Translations under genes and position numbers: made by a program
Notes under the pieces: model-generated
Databases searched by the model: none
The model's input: the letters and a program-made list of their open reading frames with translations, nothing else
What the model was told of the DNA's origin: nothing
Assembly (NCBI RefSeq): GCF_000516515.1
Contig: NZ_KI911784.1
Location: forward strand, 434,001 to 498,000
DNA length: 64,000 nucleotides
From: Chloroflexus sp. Y-396-1
Lineage (GTDB): Bacteria; Chloroflexota; Chloroflexia; Chloroflexales; Chloroflexaceae
Direction: 5' to 3'
Shown here: piece after piece, positions 47,642 to 56,052 of the stretch
Numbering within the stretch: position 1 is the first letter of the stretch
Layout of the letters: each line of letters begins with the position of its first letter

Positions 47642-48988
47642 ATGCTTATTGAATTCAGTGTCACTAACTATCGCTCATTCCGCGATCGCGTTACACTCAG
47701 TATGGAGGCGGCGGATATTGCGTCGCAACCGCCTTCGCTCGACGAGCAGAATGCCTTTACCACTCATCGTGGACTGCGCCTGCTCACAAGTGCGGTCGTC
47801 TACGGCGCCAATGCCAGTGGGAAAAGTAATCTGGTTGCGGCGATCAATGTGATGCGCAAGCTTGTGTTGAACTCCTCACGTGATCGCTGGGCGAGCAGAC
47901 TGATCGACGTCGAGCCTTTTCGGTTGAGCACGACAACCGAAACCACGCCATCGATGTTTGAGATCGTCTTCCTAGTCGATGGAACGCAATACCGGTATGG
48001 GTTTGCGATTGATCGCCAGATCATCGTTTCAGAATGGTTGTACCGGCTGGGAAAAGCGCGCGAGGCGACGCTTTTTGTGCGTGACAGGCAGGCTATCAAG
48101 ATCAATTCGCGCACATTCCGTGAGGGACGTGATCTCGAAGTTCGCACCCGACCCGACGCGCTTTTTCTCTCCGTGGTTGCGCAGTTCAACGGCGCTATCG
48201 CAAGGCGTCTGACGGAATGGTTCGCCGCGCTTGATGTCAATACCGGTGTGACAGATTGGGGCGATATGGCGTTTGCGCTTGCCAATTTTGATACCTCTCC
48301 ATATCGCCAGACCATCGAGGCCTTCATGCAGCGCCTCGATACCGGCATCGAACGCCTGGAACCGGAGCGTCTCCCTCTGGCAGAAGACGAACTTGATAAC
48401 ATGTTGGGATTCTCAGTGCATATAAGGCCTGCATTTCTTGATGAACGTTTCCCCTATGGTGCAACAGTCGAGCGCATCCGTGTTCATACCTACCATCAGC
48501 GCTTCGATGCTGAGGGACGACCGGTTGACCGCGTTGCATTCGACCTCGAACGTCATGAGTCGGCAGGCACGCAGCGGCTCTTTGCGCTCGTACCTCCCAT
48601 CATCCACGCCCTCAAAGAGGGCGGGGTGCTGGTGATCGACGAGTTTGACGCTCGTCTTCATCCGAATCTGGCAATGGAATTGATCCGCCTGTTCAACAAC
48701 CCAACCACGAATCCGCACCATGCGCAACTTATTGCGACAACCCACAATACCAATCTGCTGAGCGCAAAGCTGTTCCGACGTGATCAGGTCTGGTTCGTTG
48801 AAAAATCGCGCCAGGGCGCCTCCGATCTCTACTCGCTGGTAGAATATCGTCTCGACGGCAAAATTGTCCGCAATGATGCATCGTTCGAGAAGGACTACAT
48901 CCTTGGGCGCTACGGCGCCATCCCCTTCATTGGCGATCTCCGTGAACTCCTGGGAGTATCCCATGGCGAAGCTCGAAGGGAGGATTAA
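47642..48988 (+). CDS. RloA/AbiLi-type AAA ATPase
   Basis: This 448-residue ATPase is of the ABC/SMC-like COG1106 type: N-terminus IEFSVTNYRSFRDRVTLSME, Walker A VVYGANASGKSNL (55-63), Walker B VLVIDEFDARLHPNLAMEL, and IATTHNTNLLS near the C-terminus. Together with RloB it forms a pair known near restriction systems and in abortive infection (family knowledge). The gene for the RloB-like partner overlaps its 3' end by 26 bp but is broken. It likely acts in phage or plasmid defence. Confidence 0.82.
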   Translation: MLIEFSVTNYRSFRDRVTLSMEAADIASQPPSLDEQNAFTTHRGLRLLTSAVVYGANASGKSNLVAAINVMRKLVLNSSRDRWASRLIDVEPFRLSTTTETTPSMFEIVFLVDGTQYRYGFAIDRQIIVSEWLYRLGKAREATLFVRDRQAIKINSRTFREGRDLEVRTRPDALFLSVVAQFNGAIARRLTEWFAALDVNTGVTDWGDMAFALANFDTSPYRQTIEAFMQRLDTGIERLEPERLPLAEDELDNMLGFSVHIRPAFLDERFPYGATVERIRVHTYHQRFDAEGRPVDRVAFDLERHESAGTQRLFALVPPIIHALKEGGVLVIDEFDARLHPNLAMELIRLFNNPTTNPHHAQLIATTHNTNLLSAKLFRRDQVWFVEKSRQGASDLYSLVEYRLDGKIVRNDASFEKDYILGRYGAIPFIGDLRELLGVSHGEARRED

Positions 48989-49581
48989 ACGACATCAGGG
49001 ACGCCGCGGGCGCATTGTTGGTCGGCGCGAGGTTCGATAGCGCTTTCTGATCGTTTGTGAAGGCGAACAGACTGAACCCAACTATTTCCGGGCTTTCCAG
49101 GTTCCTGGAGTAGTTATAGACATTCGCAGTACGAATAATCGCGGATTGGATATCATCAACAAGGCAATACAGCTTCGTACCGAAGATGAGTTTTCAGGTC
49201 CGGTGCGTATTTGATCGCGATGACCTGCCAAATGCTATCATCCACCAAGCCTTCAATCAAGCGAGAAGGGCAAATATTAACATTGCCTTTTCCAATCAAG
49301 CGTTCGAGTTATGGTATCTCTTGCATTTCGAGTACTACAACACTGCCATGACGCGCAATGGTTACCGCACACGGCTATGCAGTTATCTGAAACCTCTCGG
49401 GTACACATACACAAAGAACAGCACAAATATGTATACCGTTCTTCTTGACCGACAAGCCACCGCGATTGATCATGCACGCCGCCTGTACAATCAATACAAC
49501 CCCTGGGATCCAGCGACTGCCGATCCCTCAACGACGGTTCATCTGCTCGTTGAAACATTGAATAAGCATCGGCGTCCATAA
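48963..49581 (+). pseudogene. Disrupted RloB-like gene
   Basis: An ATG at 48963 inside the RloA gene opens a frame (MAKLEGRIKRHQGRRGR) that hits TAG at 49038-49040 (codon 26). The same frame then continues with RFLIVCEGEQTEPNYFRAF, the RloB signature, to a TGA near 49211. The rest (RCVFDRDDLPNAIIHQAF, NQAFELWYLLHFEYYNT, STTVHLLVETLNKH) lies in another frame from about 49186 to 49581. So two lesions interrupt an otherwise full-length RloB-like protein of about 200 residues. The catalytic-type acidic motifs (CEGEQTEPNYF, DRDD, FELW) remain readable. Confidence 0.8.
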
Positions 49582-50051
49582 TGGAATAGCGGCGAGAACT
49601 CTCACCGATAGACGACAACGGGCACTGGCCCACTATCATCGCCGGGATAAGCAGATGAACGTCAAGTGGACGATACCGACGGTTGTAGTGATGGTCAAAG
49701 TACGCCCGGAATAGCAAAGAGATATGCGTGTGCAGGTTCCCGATTGGCGACACTCACCATTGCCGTCGTCGCTGTCATGGATGGCTCTCTGATACCCCGC
49801 GCGTAACGAGTAATCAAGACACCTAACATCCCTACAGCGTATCCCAATCCCATACCTGTTCCGGCAATTTCCTGGGTTTTGGGGCTATTGCATCACATAG
49901 CGAACGGCGATTCGTGTGTTACGATAGGCAATAAAGCGAGACAGCGATCATCAGGGTTCATCGCATGCACCTTCAGGAGCGACGTATACGGAACCTGTAT
50001 GAGACACCTTGGAGGGGAGACAAGTGGAATCGTATCATTAAGGCGTATTGA
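49582..50051. other. Spacer with no supported gene
   Basis: These 470 bp follow the broken RloB gene. A leftward 52-codon frame (49695-49853) has some hydrophobic character but no ribosome site; otherwise nothing is recognised. Confidence 0.4.
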
Positions 50052-50597
50052 ATGCTGGCGAAGATGATCACCGCAGTTCAACTTGTTCCGTACAGGACTT
50101 CCAGCGACGACTACGCTCTCACCGAGCAGCTCAAGGCTCATTTTGCTCAGATGAAACAGGAACGTGATCCAATGTATTTGACGCTAGATGAGTTTGATAG
50201 AGTCCTCCGGTGGAAACTGCGTGGTCAGTACGGAAGACAGCGGGAGCGACGCGCAGCAAATACGGATGAGGTAGTACGTGTCGTAACAGAAGCCGCTCTT
50301 TCTATCGAACATCCTGACAACGATTACGAAATTGAGCTACGGTTCGGGATACTATGTACACTTCGGGGAGTAGGTGTTCCGGTGGCATCGACCATCCTGG
50401 CTTTGGTATTTCCTGAAAGATATACGGTGATCGACTTCAGAGGTTGGAGACAGGTATTTGGTGAAGCGAAAAGAACATTTTCGGTTTCAGACTACAAACG
50501 ATACCTCCGCGAGATTCAGAAGCTAGCACAAGCGTTGGGATGGCATGTCCAGGAAGTTGACCTGGCAATTTGGGAGTATGATCGTATCAATGGCTGA
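50052..50597 (+). CDS. Uncharacterised protein with OGG/HhH-DNA-glycosylase-like core
   Basis: This 181-residue protein has TLRGVGVPVASTILALVFPE followed by YTVIDFRGWRQVFG. That order, a helix-hairpin-helix GVG loop and then a conserved Asp, resembles the OGG/HhH-GPD glycosylase core, but the protein lacks the obvious catalytic Lys and the domains of full glycosylases. It may bind DNA or a base. AAGGCG lies about 11 bp before the ATG at 50052. The position beside the RloAB remnant suggests a defence context. The function is unknown. Confidence 0.6.
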   Translation: MLAKMITAVQLVPYRTSSDDYALTEQLKAHFAQMKQERDPMYLTLDEFDRVLRWKLRGQYGRQRERRAANTDEVVRVVTEAALSIEHPDNDYEIELRFGILCTLRGVGVPVASTILALVFPERYTVIDFRGWRQVFGEAKRTFSVSDYKRYLREIQKLAQALGWHVQEVDLAIWEYDRING

Positions 50598-50825
50598 AAG
50601 GCCGTTGTAACTACAGACAGAAGGCTCACCCACATTTACACCCGATTCCGTGCCGCTGCACTTCACGGCACGGCTGAACCCAACCGCCGAGCTGCGTACA
50701 GCCAACGTGTATGGCGGAGTGCAGGCACGCGGCCTTCGCCAACCGTAGCAGGCTTTTGCGTCAGGCTCAGCTCTCGCCACATCACTGAGATACTGCTGAA
50801 AACTCCCCGTCTGGCTAACCCATAG

Positions 50826-51521
50826 CTACTCGATCACCACGAACAGTGCATCGGCAATTCGTGGCCCTAACACTAACACTCGTTGATCAACGGCAATGAC
50901 ACAGCGCTGGAAGGGATCGAGAACTCGCACAAGGCTACGCTCCGGTAACAGCTCATGACTCCAAAGCCGTTGCAACAGATGAGGCTCGTAACCAACCCAC
51001 TCGGCGACGCGGGTTAAGCGACAGCGCTGCCCTAACGGTGCATTCGAGACAGGTATCTCACTCGGTACCAGTTCACTCCGCCCAGGGATCGGGTTCCCGT
51101 GCGGGCACACCAGCGCGTGGCGCGTTTGTACAACCACTCGCTCGAGAAACAGCGAAGAGACTACCGGCGCCAGCCGAATGGCCTCGCGATGAACAAATAT
51201 CCACGGTACGCCAAGTACATCGAACAAGAACCGCTCGAGCAGGCGATGACGCACAATTAGTTGTCGAGCTAGTGCATAGCCGTTTGTAGTCAATACCAGC
51301 TCCCCCTGTCTATCGGCGGTAATCAATTGGCGCGTCAGCAGACGTTGCAGAATCGGCAAGGTCTGCTCAGGCTCACCGCGCAGGTAACGCAATAATTGGG
51401 TGGTAAAAACTGGTTGGTCATGTTCAGCCAGAACGGCAAGCGTGAGCAGACACGTAGCATCAGGTTCCGCAAGCTGCATAGTTTCTTGTGCAAAAAGGAG
51501 CGGTAGAGAGGGTGTGACCAT
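50826..51521 (-). CDS. DtxR/MntR-family metalloregulator
   Basis: This protein of about 231 residues has an N-terminal winged helix (LLTLAVLAEHDQPVFTTQLL, ITADRQGELVLTTNGYALA) and the DtxR dimerisation and metal region (VRHRLLERFLFDVLGVPW, VHREAIRLAPVVSSLF, HALVCPHGNPIPG). A C-terminal FeoA/SH3-like part follows (CRLTRVAEWVGYEP to the end). It represses target genes when bound to Fe(II) or Mn(II). ATG 51521 is preferred (GGAG upstream); GTG 51530 is possible. A DtxR-box-like operator overlaps its own promoter. It lies downstream of the heme/iron operon and probably controls it. Confidence 0.85.
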   Translation of the reverse strand: MVTPSLPLLFAQETMQLAEPDATCLLTLAVLAEHDQPVFTTQLLRYLRGEPEQTLPILQRLLTRQLITADRQGELVLTTNGYALARQLIVRHRLLERFLFDVLGVPWIFVHREAIRLAPVVSSLFLERVVVQTRHALVCPHGNPIPGRSELVPSEIPVSNAPLGQRCRLTRVAEWVGYEPHLLQRLWSHELLPERSLVRVLDPFQRCVIAVDQRVLVLGPRIADALFVVIE

Positions 51522-51560
51522 GGATGACACTCCACTTCGGAACGTTACACAGACAACATC

Positions 51561-51591
51561 TTATGTTAACCTAACAAAGATCGGCGTCGAA
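51561..51591 (-). promoter_or_regulatory. Promoter with DtxR-box-like operator
   Basis: TTATGTTAACCTAACAAAG (51561-51579) matches 14 of 19 positions of the classic DtxR box. It overlaps a candidate -10 (TAACAT, 51568-51563), with a -35-like TTCGAC (51591-51586) at 17-bp spacing on the minus strand. This suggests autorepression. Confidence 0.6.
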
Positions 51592-51709
51592 CTGAATCGG
51601 TAAACCGAATGATCGACGCCGACCGCTCATCATCTCTTACCAGCAGCGGTGTTTACACCCATTCCACGCTGGCTTCAGGCTGCCGCTACCCATCGCGCCG
51701 ATCGGTTCA

Positions 51710-52072
51710 TCACTCGCTATGCACCCTGAATGGCTTCCCGCGTGGCTCTGCCACCAAATCAGGTCGGGTTGTGTCCAGAATAATCTCGTGCAATTCGAGT
51801 TTATTAGGCGCGACAAACGCCTCTTTCGGCAATGTACCGGAACGAGCATGCCCCTGGCGAAACTCGTCTGACCGTACCCACGCCTCGAAATGTGCTCGAC
51901 TCTCCCAGGTGGTCAACACGATGTAGGGATCGCCAGGATTCACCGGACGAAGTAACTGATTGCTGATAAATCCAGGCATTCGGTCAACCAGACGAGCACG
52001 ATTGCGAAAAGTTTCCTCAAATAGCTCCGCATAGTCGGGATGAACGAATATTCGATTCGCCGTCGTAATCAT
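51710..52072 (-). CDS. Antibiotic-monooxygenase-fold heme-degrading protein (HmoB/IsdG-like)
   Basis: This protein of about 120 residues starts at 52072 behind GAGGAG. It has the ABM dimeric alpha/beta barrel features: NRIFVHPDYAELFEETFRNR, a PGF-x-SNQLLRP strand and IVLTTWESRAHFEAWVRS. Position as the last gene of a heme/iron ABC operon, 15 bp after the permease, argues for release of iron from heme rather than antibiotic synthesis. The heme-ligand residue cannot be assigned with certainty. Confidence 0.8.
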   Translation of the reverse strand: MITTANRIFVHPDYAELFEETFRNRARLVDRMPGFISNQLLRPVNPGDPYIVLTTWESRAHFEAWVRSDEFRQGHARSGTLPKEAFVAPNKLELHEIILDTTRPDLVAEPRGKPFRVHSE

Positions 52073-52087
52073 GTGCCATCTCCTCAA

Positions 52088-53152
52088 CTAACTAAATCCG
52101 TATTGTCGTCGAGTCCGCAAGATCAGGGCGAGAAAGAACGGACCTCCGGCGAAAGCAGTGAGCAGCCCCACTGGAATCTCGGCTGGTGCTGCCAATGTAC
52201 GGGCGAGCAAATCGGCCAATACCAACAAGGTAGCTCCACTGAGTATACACGCAGGGATAAGCAGGCGATGATCTGGCCCAATTGCCAGCCGAACCATATG
52301 CGGCACAATCAGGCCGATAAACCCAATTGGGCCGGTAAGCGCTACTGCTGCACCGGTAGCCAAGGCAGCCATCAACACCGCAAACCGTTTCACCCATTCA
52401 ATATTGACACCGAGATGGCGGGCTTCCGCTTCACCCAATGCGAAGAGATTGAGATAGAAGCCTAATCGAGGAGCCAGGACAAGCGCTAACAGAATCGGTG
52501 GTGCTGCGGCTAATACCGTCTCCCACAACGCGCCCCCCAATCCGCCGAGCGTCCAGAAAACAATGGAACGCAACTGCGCATCGTCTGCCAGATAGGTCAA
52601 GAGACCAGTCATTGCGCCGGCAAGTGCATTGAGGGCCAGACCCACCAGCAAGAGCATCGCAATGTCGGTGCGACCATGGCGCCGCGATAGGCGATAGACG
52701 AAAAGGGTTGTTGCAGCGCCAGCCAGGAAGGCAGCTATCGGTAGCGTATAGATACCAAACACTGCCACGCCACTGATAATGGTAAAGACAGCACCAAGTG
52801 CAGCTCCACTACTTACCCCGATCAGACCAGGATCGGCCAGCGGATTACGGAATATACCTTGTAAGAGAGCGCCACTAACTGCCAATGCTGCTCCAACCAG
52901 CCCTCCTAACACGACTCGGGGAAGGCGAATGTTCCACAACACCGCAACCTGTTGTTGAGAGACTACGGTTTCCAGTGAAATCCCTACCTTGCCGAGCAGA
53001 ATAGCTGCAACTGCATCGGGCGGAATGGGAACAGCTCCAATACCCACCCCCAGTAAGAGAGCAAACCCGAGCATCACGGCCAACACCGGAAAGATCCAGA
53101 CTCGCCGAACGACCATCGTGGGACGCCCGACCGACATCGTAGTTGCGCTCAT
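52088..53152 (-). CDS. FecCD-family heme/iron ABC permease
   Basis: This 354-residue permease has about ten helices and FecCD/BtuC signatures: LWNIRLPRVVLGGLVGAALA, GALLQGIFRNPLADPGLIGVS and TGPIGFIGLIVPHMVRLAIG. It pairs with the lipoprotein and ATPase encoded upstream. Its start overlaps the lipoprotein stop (ATGA), implying coupled translation. The substrate is heme or siderophore; the HmoB neighbour favours heme. Confidence 0.92.
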   Translation of the reverse strand: MSATTMSVGRPTMVVRRVWIFPVLAVMLGFALLLGVGIGAVPIPPDAVAAILLGKVGISLETVVSQQQVAVLWNIRLPRVVLGGLVGAALAVSGALLQGIFRNPLADPGLIGVSSGAALGAVFTIISGVAVFGIYTLPIAAFLAGAATTLFVYRLSRRHGRTDIAMLLLVGLALNALAGAMTGLLTYLADDAQLRSIVFWTLGGLGGALWETVLAAAPPILLALVLAPRLGFYLNLFALGEAEARHLGVNIEWVKRFAVLMAALATGAAVALTGPIGFIGLIVPHMVRLAIGPDHRLLIPACILSGATLLVLADLLARTLAAPAEIPVGLLTAFAGGPFFLALILRTRRQYGFS

Positions 53153-54216
53153 GACCCCCCCGCTTGCGCTACAGCATCACGGAAAGCGGCAACTAGTTCC
53201 GCTAACGCCTGACCAGTACGTGGTCCCATTCCCAGCAGATAGAGATCGTCAAAGTCGATGACTCGTCGCTGTTGACCGGCTGGTGTATCGGCCAGGCCGG
53301 GAATCTGGAGCAGACCATCGACACCACCAACCGACTCAAGACCCTTGGAAAGTACCAGGATTATATCTGGCTGCGCAGCAATCACCATTTCAGCACTGAG
53401 CGGGGCATAGTTTACAATACCGGCCTCGGTTGCGGCATTCGTTCCTCCGGCAGCAGTAATCATTGCATCAACCGCGGTATTGGCGCCAGCCACCTGTTGT
53501 ACATCCGTCCCGCGCAGGTAGAGAAACAACACACGCGGCGAACGAGCTAAAGCACCGGCTTCAGCACGCGCACGAGCAATCTCGGCTTCAACCTGACCGG
53601 CAAGTTTGTACCCTCGCTCTGGGATACCAAGCGCACGAGCCACAAACAGAATCTTTTGCATCGGCGCCTCTAGCGTTGGCGGATCAGCTACCAACGCTAC
53701 CGGAACTCCGGCTGAACGAATCTGAGCCAGAGCCTCCGGCGGACCGGCAGCCTCATCCCCGATCACCAACGTCGGATTCAACGAGAGAATACCCTCTGCA
53801 TTCAGGCGACGCTGATACCCGATGTTAGGCAGAGCTTTGGTCTTCTCGGCGGGATATGTCGCGCTTGAGTCGACACCAACCACGTAATCACCCATTCCCA
53901 ACGCAAAGATGATCTCTGTAATATCGCCGGTCAAACTGACAATCCGGTCAACCGAATCGATAACAACCGTTTCACCCTGATAATCAGTCACCGTTGCCGG
54001 CAGTATTGGTTCAAGCGTGGTAACAGCAGTCGTTTCAGAAGCTACAACCGGTGCTGATGTTGGTGCTGGTACTGTTGTCGGCAGCGAGACAGGCGCTGGC
54101 ACCCCGGTAGGCGCCGGAAGCGAGGTTGGAACTGTTGCAGAAGTTCCGGTTCCACATGCAGCAAGGACAACCAGCAAAAGAATTAGCGTGAAGCATTTAG
54201 CGAATCTCGGCCACAT
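53149..54216 (-). CDS. Heme/iron-binding lipoprotein (HmuT/BtuF-like)
   Basis: This protein of about 355 residues starts at 54216. The signal peptide ends in a LAAC lipobox (LLLVVLAACGTG), followed by a long Pro/Thr/Ala-rich linker and a periplasmic-binding fold: RIVSLTGDITEIIFALGMG, YVVGVDSSATYPAEK, LPNIGYQRRLNAEGILSLNP and VVIGDEAAGPPEAL-type text typical of hemin-binding HmuT. The start overlaps the ATPase stop by 20 bp. The lipid anchor places it outside the cytoplasmic membrane. Confidence 0.88.
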   Translation of the reverse strand: MWPRFAKCFTLILLLVVLAACGTGTSATVPTSLPAPTGVPAPVSLPTTVPAPTSAPVVASETTAVTTLEPILPATVTDYQGETVVIDSVDRIVSLTGDITEIIFALGMGDYVVGVDSSATYPAEKTKALPNIGYQRRLNAEGILSLNPTLVIGDEAAGPPEALAQIRSAGVPVALVADPPTLEAPMQKILFVARALGIPERGYKLAGQVEAEIARARAEAGALARSPRVLFLYLRGTDVQQVAGANTAVDAMITAAGGTNAATEAGIVNYAPLSAEMVIAAQPDIILVLSKGLESVGGVDGLLQIPGLADTPAGQQRRVIDFDDLYLLGMGPRTGQALAELVAAFRDAVAQAGGS

Positions 54217-55012
54217 ACGTATATCCACTCCCTTCGGTACCTTCCGGTAAACTAAGCACGAGCGGCGCAGCCACGTGCGGATGCGGTTGCACAATGATCG
54301 GTACACCATACACATCGCTTAGCAGATCGGCGCGTAAGACATCCCATGGCTTACCGATTGCCCGGAGGTATCCCTGATGCATTACCCCAACTCGATCGGC
54401 ATAAAGAGCGGCTAAATTCACATCGTGGAGCACAATCAGAGCAGCGCCACCCTGATCGGCAATCTGGCAGGCCAGACGTAACACCCGATGTTGATGGCGC
54501 AAATCAAGCGCGGCCGTCGGCTCATCGAGCAGCAGAATGGGCGTGGTCTGGGCCAAAACACGCGCCATGTGCACCCTTGCCTGTTCCCCACCAGAAAGGG
54601 TCGGCAACGGACGATCAGCAAACATCGCTGTTTCTGTTTGAGCCAGCGCTTCTTGCGCAATTGCGTGATCGTGCTCACCTTCTGCACGACCGCGCAGATA
54701 GGGCGCTCGGCCCATCAGCGCCACTTCCAATGCGGTAAAGGGGAGCGTCAATGCGACTTGCTGGCGTAATACGGCACGCCGTTGTGCCTGTGTCAACGCA
54801 GACATCTGATGAAGGGATTCACCACAAAGCCGGATCGTGCCGTTGCCTGGTGTCAGATCGCCAGCGAGCAGGCTCAAGAGCGTACTCTTTCCGGCGCCAT
54901 TCGGTCCGACAAGTGCAACCACCTCACCAGCAGAAAGCGACAGTGATACTGACTGAACCAGCCAGCGTCCTTCGATGTGATAGCTAATATCCTGAGCGAC
55001 GAGCAGTTCCAT
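54197..55012 (-). CDS. Heme/iron ABC transporter ATPase (HmuV/FecE-like)
   Basis: This protein of about 271 residues has Walker A VGPNGAGKSTL, signature TLSGGEQARVHMARVLA, Walker B PILLLDEPTAALDLRHQ and H-loop VLHDVNLAALYADR. Among FecE-type ATPases the pattern is closest to hemin import (HmuV). ATG 55012 fits the N-terminus (ELLVAQDISYHIEGRW); TTG 55036 would add eight residues. It is the first gene of the operon, behind a promoter with a palindrome at 55052-55083. Confidence 0.9.
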   Translation of the reverse strand: MELLVAQDISYHIEGRWLVQSVSLSLSAGEVVALVGPNGAGKSTLLSLLAGDLTPGNGTIRLCGESLHQMSALTQAQRRAVLRQQVALTLPFTALEVALMGRAPYLRGRAEGEHDHAIAQEALAQTETAMFADRPLPTLSGGEQARVHMARVLAQTTPILLLDEPTAALDLRHQHRVLRLACQIADQGGAALIVLHDVNLAALYADRVGVMHQGYLRAIGKPWDVLRADLLSDVYGVPIIVQPHPHVAAPLVLSLPEGTEGSGYTYVAEIR

Positions 55013-55051
55013 AGGCAGTGACACACCGTTCAGCAAGCGCTAAGCGACGTT

Positions 55052-55083
55052 ATTAGAATATACTAATTTAATAAGTTTGTCAA
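55052..55083 (-). promoter_or_regulatory. Heme/iron operon promoter with operator-like palindrome
   Basis: On the minus strand TTGACA (55083-55078), 17 bp and TATTCT (55060-55055) form a good sigma-70 promoter. The -10 is embedded in the imperfect palindrome ATTAG-AATATA-CTAAT (55052-55067), a likely metalloregulator site. Confidence 0.55.
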
Positions 55084-55104
55084 CTTAAAACCGTAATAAC
55101 ATGG

Positions 55105-55440
55105 CTTTTCAACGTTTTCACTCTACCAGGCAGCGATGCAGTGAGAAGAGTAGGCAGAGGAGCAAGGAGTAAGCGGAATGTCCACAGCATGCCTCGGCAC
55201 GTGCTGCTACCCGCGCCGACGGTGGTCTACAGTCAGGACTATGATCGCTCGCCGATGATGCGCGTATGGTAGGGGCAGTTTCCCGACTTGCCCAGCCGGT
55301 GTGCTCCTGCGACGGGCCTAGGTCTATCGCTGCCGCCGCAGGATACGGCCTGGCGGCCCACACACTAAGGCAAGCGGCATCGATTTGGCGATCGTCGCAA
55401 CAGTGTGAACGACGTTTGTTAGTGAACATGACCAACAACT
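55105..55440 (-). repeat. Degenerate dispersed-repeat spacer
   Basis: Read leftward, its first 60 bp (GGGGTTTTTAGAGTGCTCAG, then TTGGTCATGTT) match 41537-41575 (GGGCTTTTCAGTGTTATCAG, TTGGTCATGTT). The far end carries the CAACGTTTTCA block of family D. There is no gene. Confidence 0.45.
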
Positions 55441-55476
55441 GAGCACTCTAAAAACCCCTAATACAACCAGGCCAAC

Positions 55477-55505
55477 TTGACATCCCCTTCACGCTATGTT
55501 ATACT
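55477..55505 (+). promoter_or_regulatory. Sigma-70 promoter for the tRNA genes
   Basis: TTGACA (55477-55482), 17-bp spacer and TATACT (55500-55505) lie 14 bp before the first base of tRNA-Ile. This is near consensus. Confidence 0.75.
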
Positions 55506-55519
55506 TTCCTGCGTTGCGA

Positions 55520-55596
<77 letters not shown>

Positions 55597-55601
55597 ACCA
55601 C

Positions 55602-55639
55602 GAGAGAATAGGGAATGCCTCTCCATTCTCTATTCTCTC
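55602..55639 (+). terminator. Long hairpin between the two tRNAs
   Basis: A 16-bp stem (GAGAGAATAGGGAATG / CATTCTCTATTCTCTC, one G-T pair) with a 6-nt loop and a downstream TTGTTTT fills the spacer. It may be a partial terminator or a processing signal. Confidence 0.65.
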
Positions 55640-55646
55640 TTGTTTT

Positions 55647-55722
55647 GGGGCGATAGCTCAGTTGGTAGAGCATCTGCTTTGCACGCAGAAGGTCAGGGGT
55701 TCGAATCCCCTTCGCTCCACCA
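55647..55722 (+). tRNA. tRNA-Ala (anticodon TGC), CCA encoded
   Basis: The acceptor GGGGCGA pairs with TCGCTCC (one G-T). The anticodon loop contains TGC, and the T-arm is AGGGG-TTCGAAT-CCCCT. The 3' ACCA is encoded. Confidence 0.96.
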
Positions 55723-55749
55723 ATATTTTCCTCCCCCTCCTGCTGTGCT

Positions 55750-55776
55750 AAAGGCCGTGGTTATACCACGGCCTTT
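55750..55776 (+). terminator. Terminator after tRNA-Ala
   Basis: A perfect 11-bp stem AAAGGCCGTGG / CCACGGCCTTT with a 5-nt loop lies 27 bp after the tRNA. Confidence 0.8.
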
Positions 55777-55817
55777 GGTGCTGTTGAGCATCTTTTGTTC
55801 AACCCCGCAAAACCAAT

Positions 55818-56010
55818 CTGTCAAGCAGAACCGTGGATCATAGACAGGTTTTCAGCGTGCTCAACTTCGGATCACCGTCACTGAACGGCTGATGCAACAG
55901 TGGTGTGACACCAACAAACATCCCGTACCCGCTGCCGATGACGTCCGACCTACGCGAATAGCTAGGCGCACGGGTCTCCGGCCCGCGTGTGTAGTGGACG
56001 GCTAGACTTC
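55818..56010 (+). repeat. Dispersed repeat family B, copy 3
   Basis: It starts with 23 bases identical to 27301-27323 and continues with GTGTGACACCAACAAACATCC, GATGACGTCCGACCTACGCG, GGTCTCCGGCCCGCG and GTGGACGGCTAGACTTCATC. It leads straight into the 126-bp tandem array. Confidence 0.7.
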
Positions 56011-56052
56011 ATCGGCGTATCAACCTCCCGTTGCTCCGCGAGTACCTCCATG

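Noticed and set aside
49695-49853. Leftward 52-codon frame with a hydrophobic stretch
   Set aside because: There is no ribosome site, no recognised family, and a stop just upstream; too weak to call.
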